Source: Calditrichaceae bacterium (lineage in GTDB: Bacteria; Calditrichota; Calditrichia; Calditrichales; Calditrichaceae). From it: a DNA stretch of 6,580 nucleotides. This document shows, piece by piece, positions 1 through 5,263 of this stretch (position 1 is the stretch's first letter; each line of letters opens with the position of its first letter). The DNA lies in contig JANTFQ010000139.1 in the NCBI GenBank assembly GCA_024763405.1, positions 1-6,580 of the forward strand, read 5' to 3'. A program made the position numbers and the translations under genes. The notes under the pieces were generated by a model. The model worked only from the letters and a program-made list of their open reading frames with translations, was not told where the DNA came from and ran no database searches.

Positions 1-187
1 ACAGCGCTGCATTAACATCATATTTTTCCAAAAATGGATATTGTACTAATATATCCTCAATAGTAGCGCCATAAGCAATTTTTTCAACAATTATGGCCGC
101 AGGCAAACGAGTGCCTTTTATTACCGGTTTACCTAACATAATTTCATGATTTATTTCTATTCGTTTTATTAAGGATTGCTTTCTCAT
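1..187 (-). CDS. DUF433 family protein, predicted antitoxin (partial, C-terminus beyond window)
   Basis: The reverse complement gives 62 codons from an ATG at 187, open to the window edge. The protein begins MRKQSLIKRIEINHEI and carries the DUF433 signature: LGKPVIKGTRLPA (residues 18-30) followed by EDILVQYPFLEKYDVNAAL (44-62), the family's usual pattern of GKPxIxGTR, then a YPxL segment and an AAL helix. DUF433 proteins are small and helix-turn-helix-like, and commonly sit beside DUF5615 PIN-like toxins. They are therefore predicted antitoxins, although few have been tested. A strong Shine-Dalgarno GGAGGA (191-196, minus strand) lies 3 nt before the ATG and fixes the start. The partner toxin would be expected immediately downstream, outside the window. 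The family call is firm and the antitoxin role is inferred from family context. Confidence 0.85.
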   Translation of the reverse strand, partial: MRKQSLIKRIEINHEIMLGKPVIKGTRLPAAIIVEKIAYGATIEDILVQYPFLEKYDVNAAL

Positions 188-292
188 ATATCCTCCATCG
201 CCCTGATGCGTATTCTTCTATTGGAAACAACGGGGAGAAGGTTACCTTGTTGTTTTCGGTTGGTACCTAAAAGACAAAAGAAATGCCAAAAG

Positions 293-316
293 CTTGTCCT
301 GAGCGCGGCCGAAGGA
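293..316. repeat. short REP-like intergenic repeat
   Basis: The segment contains TCCTGAGCGCGGCCGAAGGA (297-316), an imperfect palindrome whose ends, TCCT and AGGA, pair. It sits in the 233-bp gap between the DUF433 and DUF3368 genes, where no convincing gene is visible. It belongs to the same loose family as the elements at 1690-1715, 1797-1884, 5264-5283 and 5317-5339: a TGAGC or CGAGC core, a few variable bases, then CGAAG or CGAGG. Such elements are commonly scattered between genes in environmental bacterial genomes. No function is shown here. Confidence 0.5.
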
Positions 317-420
317 ACAAATGAAAAAACTTTTTTAAATTTCATTTCGATTTTCATCTTCTATTCTGTCGGATCAAGACATAATGGCCCCAAGGATTAA
401 TGTTATCTCTTTGGCTCCTC

Positions 421-897
421 TTAGATTTTAGATTTTAATACTTGGGCAATATTATCAGAAACCCAAAGTCCGGCTTGCCTTACTTCGCTAAGCGCTTTAT
501 CAAAGTCTGCAATGACACCCTGCCTGGCTGCAAGTACTAAGATGTGTCCGGTACCAAGTATTTTAACCGAATTGGTTTTAGCACATTTTCTTGCGGCTTT
601 ATCATCAATTACAACTTTAAAATCTGTGTTTTTCAAAGCATAACTAATTACTGCAGTTTCACCTTTGCCTAAATTCCATTCGATTATGTTTTCGCTTAAT
701 ACTACTTTTTTAATTGATAACCATTTTACAGTTTCAATTTTTTTAGAAACTAAATCAGTTCCTGCCTTAATTTCATTTATAACCCAGTCCGGTACTACAA
801 TAGTATCAAATAAATCCGATAGAATATATTCCAGCCCAGCTTTAAAGAGTACAATTAATGGTGAGGCGTTTACAACAATTTTTTTTATATTAGGCAT
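421..897 (-). CDS. DUF3368 (PIN-like) protein, predicted toxin of a UPF0175-DUF3368 pair
   Basis: The product is 158 aa when started at the ATG at 897. An in-frame ATG at 912 would add five residues, but the family usually begins just before the first beta strand, here IKKIVVNASPLIVLFKAG. Visible DUF3368 features are NASPLI (10-15), VPDWVINEI (35-43), the helix GKGETAVISYA (78-87) with E80, the strand VVIDDKAARK (95-104) with D98 and D99, and GTGHILVLA (115-123). DUF3368 belongs to the PIN-domain nuclease superfamily, whose members cleave RNA using a cluster of acidic residues. Here the first position is Asn10 rather than Asp, so activity cannot be assumed. The chosen start overlaps the end of the UPF0175 gene by 8 nt (ATGCCTAA), implying translational coupling. 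That pairing is the usual antitoxin-toxin order for these families. The toxin role is inferred. Confidence 0.85.
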   Translation of the reverse strand: MPNIKKIVVNASPLIVLFKAGLEYILSDLFDTIVVPDWVINEIKAGTDLVSKKIETVKWLSIKKVVLSENIIEWNLGKGETAVISYALKNTDFKVVIDDKAARKCAKTNSVKILGTGHILVLAARQGVIADFDKALSEVRQAGLWVSDNIAQVLKSKI

Positions 898-1141
898 CGC
901 TAAGCTCTTCATTCAACTCATTTTCATCAATTTGTATAAAATCTATTTGATATCGCGATAACGCCTGTATAAATTCTACTCGGTCTAACCCGGCGATTTC
1001 AGCTGCCTTTTCTTGTGAAACCTGTCCCATTTCATACCATTTGGCAGCGGCAGCTATCCTCATTTCTTTTACAAATTCCTCAGGTTCTTTCTTTAAAACA
1101 GGATAGACACTGAGTGGAAAATCTATTTGAATTGATGGCAT
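890..1141 (-). CDS. UPF0175 family protein, predicted antitoxin
   Basis: The product is 83 aa from the ATG at 1141. An upstream in-frame ATG at 1162 would add seven residues, but it has no good ribosome site, whereas GAGG (1150-1153) lies 8 nt before the ATG at 1141. The sequence runs MPSIQIDFPLSV at the start, then a helical EEFVKEMRIAAAAKWYEMG (21-39), and a helix-turn-helix-like VSQEKAAEIAGLDRVEFIQA (41-60). This matches UPF0175, in which a G-x-hS-x-x-KAAEhAG-h-x-R-x-EF pattern is typical. The C-terminus is acidic (DENELNEELSD). The family is a predicted antitoxin and DNA-binding partner of DUF3368 toxins, and the two genes overlap by 8 nt here. Autorepression is plausible for the family, but no operator could be identified. 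Confidence 0.85.
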   Translation of the reverse strand: MPSIQIDFPLSVYPVLKKEPEEFVKEMRIAAAAKWYEMGQVSQEKAAEIAGLDRVEFIQALSRYQIDFIQIDENELNEELSDA

Positions 1142-1149
1142 AAACTTTA

Positions 1150-1153
1150 CCTC
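1150..1153 (-). promoter_or_regulatory. ribosome-binding site deciding the UPF0175 start
   Basis: GAGG on the minus strand lies 8 nt upstream of the ATG at 1141 and inside the longer alternative reading frame that starts at 1162. It favours the shorter 83-residue product. Confidence 0.55.
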
Positions 1154-1232
1154 ATTGTTCATCTTACAAATTTTTATTTTTCAATTACAGAAATATATAA
1201 AAACTTCTATCCTCAATCCTCTTTCTCTGAAA

Positions 1233-1478
1233 CTAAGTTGTATGTACCTTCATCCGCTTTGGTGATAGCAGTTCTTCATGGACAGTCTGCCAATTATGAA
1301 GCTTTAATTTCCCGTCCTTATAATCTGAATACCGTTTATTCAATTCTTCTTTATGCCACTCCGGTATGGGGAGTCCAGAATTACTCAATGCGATTGAATC
1401 CCAAATATCTTCAACAAGAAGCAATTTCTCAGATAATTTCATTCTACTAATTTCATCACTTATTTCTCTTAAACTCAT
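1233..1478 (-). CDS. addiction-module antitoxin (Unstab_antitox / TIGR02574-like), toxin not found
   Basis: The product is 81 aa, starting MSLREISDEISRMKLSEK. It shows the family layout: an N-terminal helical region with LSEKLLLVEDIWDSIA (15-30), then LPIPEWHKEELNKRYSDYKD (36-55), GKLKLHNWQTVHEEL (56-70) and a short tail. This matches the putative addiction-module component family, which normally precedes a RelE/ParE-type toxin gene of roughly 90-110 codons, often overlapping it. Here only about 90 bp separate its stop from the UPF0175 start. I read that gap in three frames and found nothing RelE-like, so the gene appears orphaned. The tail after EELL (SPKRMKVHTT) may be altered compared with relatives. 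A purine-rich GGAAAGAG precedes the ATG by about 8 nt. The family call is good; current function is uncertain. Confidence 0.8.
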   Translation of the reverse strand: MSLREISDEISRMKLSEKLLLVEDIWDSIALSNSGLPIPEWHKEELNKRYSDYKDGKLKLHNWQTVHEELLSPKRMKVHTT

Positions 1479-1640
1479 ATAATTACTCTTTCCTTTTATT
1501 CATTTCCCATTAAAGTAGTACATATCTAAACCTCAATATATAATATGAATAAAATAATTATTTCCTTCCTGCAATTTATAGCAAGAACTCACGGCGGTCA
1601 AATTCGGCTTCTCTGCTTTCTATCAATTAACCACTGAATC

Positions 1641-1720
1641 CACAGAGGCCACAGAGCGCTAATAACTTAATAACCTAATACCTTTTACTGGTGACTGAGC
1701 AAAGTCCGAAGCCCCGTCTC
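1641..1720. repeat. intergenic repeat, copy A (uninterrupted)
   Basis: Positions 1641-1705 match 1748-1812 at 56 of 65 positions by eye, including an identical 27-nt stretch (1649-1675 against 1756-1782), a constant 107 bp apart. The right part holds GGTGACTGAGC (1690-1700) followed by GTCCGAAGCC (1704-1713), an imperfect palindrome-like element of the same family as that near 300. Positions 1706-1720 match 1876-1890 at 13 of 15, showing that copy A is the intact form of the interrupted copy B. Confidence 0.75.
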
Positions 1721-1747
1721 TTTTCTTCCAATATTTACCACAGAGAC

Positions 1748-1890
1748 CACAAAGCCCACAGAGCGCTAATAACTTAATAACCCAATAACTATTATTGGTG
1801 GCTGAGCGTAGTTTACCCCTTTTTTCGGGGGTTTACCCCTTTGTTTTGGTTTACCCCTTTGTTTTTTTGGGGGGTTCGAAGCCCTGTCTC
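1748..1890. repeat. intergenic repeat, copy B, split by a 63-bp insert
   Basis: The left part (1748-1812) and right part (1876-1890) align continuously to copy A, but 63 bp (1813-1875) lie between them. The break falls within the palindrome-like element, just after GGTGGCTGAGCGTAGT and just before TCGAAGCCCTGTCTC. The insert carries the TTTACCCC array. The alignment was made by eye. Confidence 0.7.
1812..1874. repeat. TTTACCCC array with G-runs
   Basis: TTTACCCC occurs at 1812-1819, 1832-1839 and 1850-1857 (spacings 20 and 18), with T-rich spacers and G-runs at 1827-1831 and 1869-1874. Several small hairpins are possible, for example GGGGTTTACCCC (1828-1839), and CCCC (1816-1819) with GGGG (1828-1831). 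It lies about 60-120 bp downstream of the capG stop. No coding function is apparent. Confidence 0.65.
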
Positions 1891-1932
1891 CTATCTCCAG
1901 CCTCCGGCTTCCGGTTCACTGTTAATTGAAAT

Positions 1933-3060
1933 TTATTTCACCCCATCCCACATATTACTCAATCCTGTATTTCCCATAATCAGTTTAAGTACCCGCCAGG
2001 ATGTATTTTCTATTTTATATTCATCCGGTATTTTTTTATAGTTTCCCGCCTTATGTTCTTCAATGACAAGTTTTACCGAATTTAATACAACGTCACTGTC
2101 AAAACCGGTAAGAATAATGGTACCCGCATCCTGGGCTTCGGGACGCTCCATCGAATTACGCAGCGAAATTGCCGGGAAGGAGAGAATGGCCGACTCTTCA
2201 CTGATGGTGCCGCTGTCCGAAATCGCGCAACGTGCATTCTGCTGCAGGTGCACATAGTCATGAAAGCCAAAAGGTTTTAAGAATTGAATACGCGAATCCA
2301 TATCCATATCCGTTAAATCTTCCAGTCTTTTCCGCGTACGCGGATGAGTCGAAACGATAACCGGCATATTATAATCTTCGGCCAGCGCGTTTAGAACGGT
2401 AACAATCTGTTTAAGATTCTCAGGATTGTCCACATTCTCTTCCCGATGGGTGGAAACGATGAAATAGTTGTTCGCTTTCAGCTCTAAAGTGTCAAGAATT
2501 TTAGATTGATTGATTTTATCTTTATAATGGGTTAATACTTCGTACATGGGTGAGCCGGTTAAATAGATGCGGCGGTGCGGCAGCCCTTCGGATAAGAGAT
2601 GACGCCGGGCATGCTCGGTATAAACCAGGTTAAAATCGGCCGTATGGTCAATAATGCGGCGGTTAATTTCTTCCGGTACATTTAAATCGAAACTGCGGTT
2701 ACCCGCTTCCATATGGAAGATGGGAATTTTAAGACGTTTGGCCATAATCCCGGCAATACTGCTGTTTGTATCGCCCAAAATGAGCACGGCATCGGGGTTT
2801 TCTTTGCGCAGCACCTCTTCACTTTTAATGAGCGTTTCACCCATCACCCGCCCCAGAGAAGATGTATCCACTTCCAGAAAATAATCCGGTTTACGAAGCT
2901 CCAGGTCTTTAAAGAAGACTTCGTTTAATTCATAATCATAATTTTGACCCGTATGTGCGATAATATGATCCACATGCTGGTCCAGTAAAGCCATTACCCG
3001 CGACAGCCGAATAATTTCCGGCCTTGTTCCGACGATGGTGAGTATTTTGAGTTTTTGCAT
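1933..3060 (-). CDS. capG: UDP-N-acetylglucosamine 2-epimerase-like enzyme CapG/FnlC/WbjD (last step to UDP-L-FucNAc)
   Basis: The product is 375 aa, the expected length, and complete. It is a GT-B-fold non-hydrolysing 2-epimerase. Visible motifs are GTRPEIIRLS (11-20), GDTNSS (96-101), HMEAGNRS (116-123), PEEINRRIIDH (129-139), STHREENVDN (203-212), STHPRTR (237-243), SDSGTISEES (281-290) and RNSMERPEA (301-309). By comparison with WecB-type enzymes, the likely catalytic residues are D97, E118, E131 and H205. The family inverts C2 of the UDP-sugar. HMEAGNRS, and NSMERPEA where WecB has a TERPE form, fit the CapG/FnlC/WbjD subgroup, which converts UDP-2-acetamido-2,6-dideoxy-L-talose to UDP-N-acetyl-L-fucosamine in the cytoplasm. 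The presence of capE and capF in the same operon supports this over plain WecB. The ATG at 3060 is preceded by GGGA at about 6 nt. A four-helix-bundle gene separates it from capF. Confidence 0.93.
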   Translation of the reverse strand: MQKLKILTIVGTRPEIIRLSRVMALLDQHVDHIIAHTGQNYDYELNEVFFKDLELRKPDYFLEVDTSSLGRVMGETLIKSEEVLRKENPDAVLILGDTNSSIAGIMAKRLKIPIFHMEAGNRSFDLNVPEEINRRIIDHTADFNLVYTEHARRHLLSEGLPHRRIYLTGSPMYEVLTHYKDKINQSKILDTLELKANNYFIVSTHREENVDNPENLKQIVTVLNALAEDYNMPVIVSTHPRTRKRLEDLTDMDMDSRIQFLKPFGFHDYVHLQQNARCAISDSGTISEESAILSFPAISLRNSMERPEAQDAGTIILTGFDSDVVLNSVKLVIEEHKAGNYKKIPDEYKIENTSWRVLKLIMGNTGLSNMWDGVK

Positions 3061-3076
3061 AATTTCCCTATAACAA

Positions 3077-3098
3077 GATAAAAGATAAAAGTAAAAAG
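3077..3098. repeat. 22-bp inverted repeat, left arm (downstream of four-helix-bundle gene)
   Basis: The arm is AT-rich and built of ATAAAAG-like heptamers (GATAAAAG ATAAAAG TAAAAAG). It is the exact reverse complement of 3471-3492. It lies between the four-helix-bundle stop and the capG start, and ATAAAAG-type sequence continues to about 3106. The match is exact, but the low complexity weakens its significance. Confidence 0.85.
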
Positions 3099-3117
3099 AT
3101 AAAAGTATTAAGTCGTT

Positions 3118-3468
3118 TCATTTAGTGCGTGTTTTTTGTGCTATCGAACCAAGAATGTTTTTTAATTCAACCGATTCCTTGATTAGTACTGATAATTCCT
3201 TTGGCCGTGCATCTTTATCAAACAGCTCATTAATGATTTTCAACCAATAACAAGATTCCCGCATTTCACGAAGAGCAATTCGTGTCTTATTGTTAAAGTC
3301 GGCTCTGGAAGAACCGGCTTGCGCCTCTTCATAATTTGCACCACTAGATGTGGCACTTTTAACCAACTGGTATTTTATTACTTTATATTCAACTGTATCC
3401 GGAAGTTTTCTTAAAAATTTAATTACCAAAACTGAAAAGTCGAACAATCTCTTTTCTAAATCATTCAT
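3118..3468 (-). CDS. four-helix-bundle protein (S23 / 23S rRNA intervening-sequence protein family)
   Basis: The product is 116 aa from the ATG at 3468; a GTG directly before it (3471) is an equally possible start. Family landmarks are KLPDTVEYKVIKYQLVKSAT (21-40), SSGANYEEAQAGSS (41-54), RADFNNKTRIALREMRESCYWLKI (55-78), and a C-terminal helix with ESVELKNILGSIA (98-110). These match the S23/four-helix-bundle family (TIGR02436-like). Its members are encoded inside intervening sequences of some 23S rRNA genes, are relatives of the Avd proteins of diversity-generating retroelements, and occur as isolated genes in many environmental genomes. Their molecular job is largely unknown; a basic, nucleic-acid-binding bundle is proposed for some. 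Here the gene sits inside a sugar-nucleotide operon, between capF and capG, enclosed by a perfect 22-bp inverted repeat. No clear Shine-Dalgarno is present, because the upstream sequence is the repeat arm itself. The family call is firm and the role unknown. Confidence 0.9.
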   Translation of the reverse strand: MNDLEKRLFDFSVLVIKFLRKLPDTVEYKVIKYQLVKSATSSGANYEEAQAGSSRADFNNKTRIALREMRESCYWLKIINELFDKDARPKELSVLIKESVELKNILGSIAQKTRTK

Positions 3469-3470
3469 CA

Positions 3471-3492
3471 CTTTTTACTTTTATCTTTTATC
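3471..3492. repeat. 22-bp inverted repeat, right arm (abuts four-helix-bundle start)
   Basis: This is the exact reverse complement of 3077-3098. Its inner end touches the GTG/ATG start region of the four-helix-bundle gene, so it occupies the place of the ribosome-binding site. A further partial copy (13 nt, 3503-3515, TATCTTTTTACTT) lies outside it toward capF. Confidence 0.85.
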
Positions 3493-3515
3493 GACTATTT
3501 CCTATCTTTTTACTT

Positions 3516-4649
3516 CTAAACTATTTCAAAAAACGTATCCGGATCGTCGGGATTGAACGGTTCATTTATCCAGAACAAAGTGACCAGTTCGTCGTCGCCG
3601 GTGTTGGTGATGTTATGCGTTGTCCAGATCGGCATATCCACAAAGGCCGGTTGGGCGCCGTCCAGGTCATAATTAATAACCTTATCTGTACCGATGCGCC
3701 TTAATTGAATGCGGGCTTTACCCTTTATTACCGCAAAGCGTTCGGCTTTTCGGGTGTGGTAATGGTTGCCGCGGGTGATGCCCGGCTTGGTGGTGGAAAA
3801 GGAAAACTGTCCGGCCGAGCCGGTACGGGCTATTTCCACAAAACTTCCGCGGTCATCGGTGTTTTTAGTCAGTGGAAAAGGGAATTTATCATCGGGCATA
3901 TAACAACGGAAGGTATTGAACAGCACCAGATGGAAGGTATCGGATAAATCGGGAAAAATACCCTTTTCAAAATATTCCGTCTTATATTTCTGAAGAAGAT
4001 GTAAAATCTCGGATACTTTTTGTACCGACGTATGAGGCACCTGATACACTGAAACTTTGCCGCTTATAGCTGATAGCTTGTGGCTGATAGCTTTATAAAA
4101 CACTTCAACCAGTTCATTGATATAAATCAGTTTCACTTCTGCATCGGTCTGGATATGTGGCTGTTCGCCATGGGTCAATTGATGACAAAAGGTTGCAATG
4201 AATGAATTATAGTAGGGATTTCCAAAGGGACCAAATACATTGGGTATCACCAGCGCGGTAAAACGGGCTTTATTCTTTTTTGCCCATTGCTCCATCTTCA
4301 GCCGCCCGTCGCGTTTGGATTTACCGTACAGATTATCCAGGGTTTCCTGTGTAGAAGACGAAAACAAAATATGTGGTTTCGTGCCGGCTTTTTCTACCGC
4401 GTCCAGCAGGGTTTGTACCAACCGGATATTGGTATCGTAAATAACCTGCGGATCACCGTGCCGATTCATGGCCGCCAGGTGCACAATGGTGTCGCACTGT
4501 TTGGCAAACTGCAGCAATTTTTCCGGCTGCTCAAAATAGGCGTCTTCAAAAGGGACCAGTTCAATATCATCTTTAAGATTAAGATAATTATACAGGTGGG
4601 TTCCCATAAAACCGGCCTGACCGGTGATGCCTACTTTTATTTTATGCAT
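3516..4649 (-). CDS. capF: bifunctional CapF/FnlB/WbjC: SDR reductase plus C-terminal cupin epimerase
   Basis: The product is 377 aa from the ATG at 4649. The frame stays open 14 codons further (to 4691), but AAGGA (4655-4659) lies 5 nt before 4649 and the Rossmann fold begins there. The N-terminal domain is an NAD(P)-binding extended SDR: GITGQAGFMG (7-16) with the glycine motif, HLAAMNRHGDP (57-67), SSST (97-100), and YGKSK (108-112) giving the catalytic Tyr108 and Lys112, then IPNVFGPFGNP (135-145). From about residue 255 follows a cupin domain with DDRGSFVEI (265-273), TRGNHYH (292-298), E303 and H345 as likely metal ligands. In CapF the cupin epimerises C3 and the SDR domain reduces C4, giving UDP-2-acetamido-2,6-dideoxy-L-talose, the substrate of CapG. 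An ISHKLSAIS segment (188-196) between the domains is encoded by a short repeat. The protein is slightly longer than the usual roughly 370 aa. Confidence 0.93.
   Translation of the reverse strand: MHKIKVGITGQAGFMGTHLYNYLNLKDDIELVPFEDAYFEQPEKLLQFAKQCDTIVHLAAMNRHGDPQVIYDTNIRLVQTLLDAVEKAGTKPHILFSSSTQETLDNLYGKSKRDGRLKMEQWAKKNKARFTALVIPNVFGPFGNPYYNSFIATFCHQLTHGEQPHIQTDAEVKLIYINELVEVFYKAISHKLSAISGKVSVYQVPHTSVQKVSEILHLLQKYKTEYFEKGIFPDLSDTFHLVLFNTFRCYMPDDKFPFPLTKNTDDRGSFVEIARTGSAGQFSFSTTKPGITRGNHYHTRKAERFAVIKGKARIQLRRIGTDKVINYDLDGAQPAFVDMPIWTTHNITNTGDDELVTLFWINEPFNPDDPDTFFEIV
4062..4092. repeat. short repeat inside capF (GCTGATAGCT type)
   Basis: GCTGATAGCTT occurs at 4069-4079 and GCTGATAGCTT again at 4083-4093, 14 bp apart, with a further GCTTATAGC at the left end (4062-4070). 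It is read in frame as residues of ISHKLSAIS in CapF. Such AGCTATCAGC-type strings are normally intergenic repeats, so finding one in frame within an enzyme gene is notable. Confidence 0.6.
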
Positions 4650-4654
4650 TTTAA

Positions 4655-4659
4655 TCCTT
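4655..4659 (-). promoter_or_regulatory. ribosome-binding site deciding the capF start
   Basis: AAGGA on the minus strand, 5 nt before the ATG at 4649. It lies inside the longer open frame and therefore argues for the 377-residue protein. Confidence 0.65.
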
Positions 4660-4800
4660 AATTTTAAAAAAACAAGACCACAACTTTTCACCGGGTTAAC
4701 AGATTTTACAATAGAATCGCGCGTTTGAACGCTGCTTTATTGCCATTAGAATGGAATCTATCTTGCCGTGTTTGTCTATTTACTCCGTTTTATCCGAGTG

Positions 4801-5235
4801 TTATTTCCATTTGAACCACAGGGAAGGGTCAAAGCGATACGTATCGGCCGCGCTCTCGGATAAGGATAAGTTAGAAAAAATTGTTAATATAGAATCTTTT
4901 TCGAGTGCTTGCACACCGTTTGCGTATCCGGGCGGCACATATAAAATTTGCGGTTCGAGAGCTTTCAAAACAAAACTATCTGCCTGTAAATTTTCGGAAG
5001 GAATATCCCAGTCATCGACCTCAACCACAGCTATTAAAAAGGTGCCCTTTCCCACAAAGAAGTACTTTTCTTCAATTTTATGTCCCTGCCAGGCACGTAC
5101 CGTTTGGGTGGATTTATTCTGAACCTGATAAAAACGTTTTACCCCGGCAAAGTTAAAATCATTAACATGCGACACTGAACCGCGTTCATCTGTGTGTATT
5201 CCCCCCGGAATTATATATGGTTTTTTGGACATCAT
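4801..5235 (-). CDS. small cupin, dTDP-4-dehydrorhamnose 3,5-epimerase / WxcM-like sugar-nucleotide epimerase or isomerase
   Basis: The product is 144 aa from the ATG at 5235 (a second ATG follows at once at 5232). The frame is open further upstream to 5298, but those 21 codons merely translate a dispersed repeat and a GATAAAAG-type sequence. The protein is a single-domain cupin: GGIHTDERGSVSHVNDF (11-27), VKRFYQVQNKSTQTVRAWQG (32-51) with HK (52-53), EEKYFFVGKGTFLIAVVEV (55-73), PPGYANGVQAL (101-111) and a terminal FDPSLWFKW. This resembles RmlC-like and WxcM-like proteins that epimerise or isomerise keto-sugar nucleotides; H52 and K57 sit where catalytic His/Lys would be expected. The PPGYANG turn has Asn where RmlC-like enzymes often have His. 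Its place between capE and capF suggests it acts on the CapE keto product, perhaps at C3, but CapF already has a cupin for that. The exact reaction is unknown. Confidence 0.8.
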   Translation of the reverse strand: MMSKKPYIIPGGIHTDERGSVSHVNDFNFAGVKRFYQVQNKSTQTVRAWQGHKIEEKYFFVGKGTFLIAVVEVDDWDIPSENLQADSFVLKALEPQILYVPPGYANGVQALEKDSILTIFSNLSLSESAADTYRFDPSLWFKWK

Positions 5236-5263
5236 ATTCTTATACTTTAGTCTTTTATCTTCT

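Larger units (their letters stand above)
1479..1932. other. 454-bp gene-free spacer built of small repeats
   Basis: No credible gene was found on either strand. The part next to the antitoxin (1479-1600) is AT-rich and probably holds its promoter, but no convincing -35/-10 pair stands out. From about 1630 to 1920 the sequence is a mosaic: short CACAGAG-type motifs, two diverged copies of a longer unit, a TTTACCCC array, and small palindromes such as AGCCTCCGGCT (1899-1909). It separates the polysaccharide operon from the toxin-antitoxin cluster. No classical hairpin plus U-tract terminator was found after capG. Confidence 0.6.

Noticed and set aside
176..400. Plus-strand open frame of 74 codons
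   Set aside because: It runs antisense to the DUF433 start and reads through the REP-like repeat (giving the peptide VLSAAEG typical of such repeats). No ribosome site and no recognisable family.
1163..1232. Remnant of a RelE/ParE toxin after the addiction-module antitoxin
   Set aside because: I translated the gap in three minus-strand frames. The fragments (for example RYIQLSFRERG) show no convincing RelE pattern and the gap is far too short.
1812..1874. Intramolecular G-quadruplex
   Set aside because: The minus strand has only three GGGG runs in line and the plus strand only two long G-runs, so a simple four-run quadruplex on one strand is not available.
1641..1890. CRISPR array
   Set aside because: There are only two diverged long copies and three short TTTACCCC motifs at uneven spacing. 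No constant repeat and spacer lengths, and no cas genes.
4287..4661. Plus-strand open frame of 124 codons opposite capF
   Set aside because: It is an antisense shadow of a well-conserved enzyme gene, without domain signature or ribosome site. The same holds for the plus-strand frames opposite capG, the cupin and capE.
4650..4691. 14-residue N-terminal extension of CapF
   Set aside because: It includes the AAGGA ribosome site and precedes the Rossmann fold start. The residues do not resemble the family.
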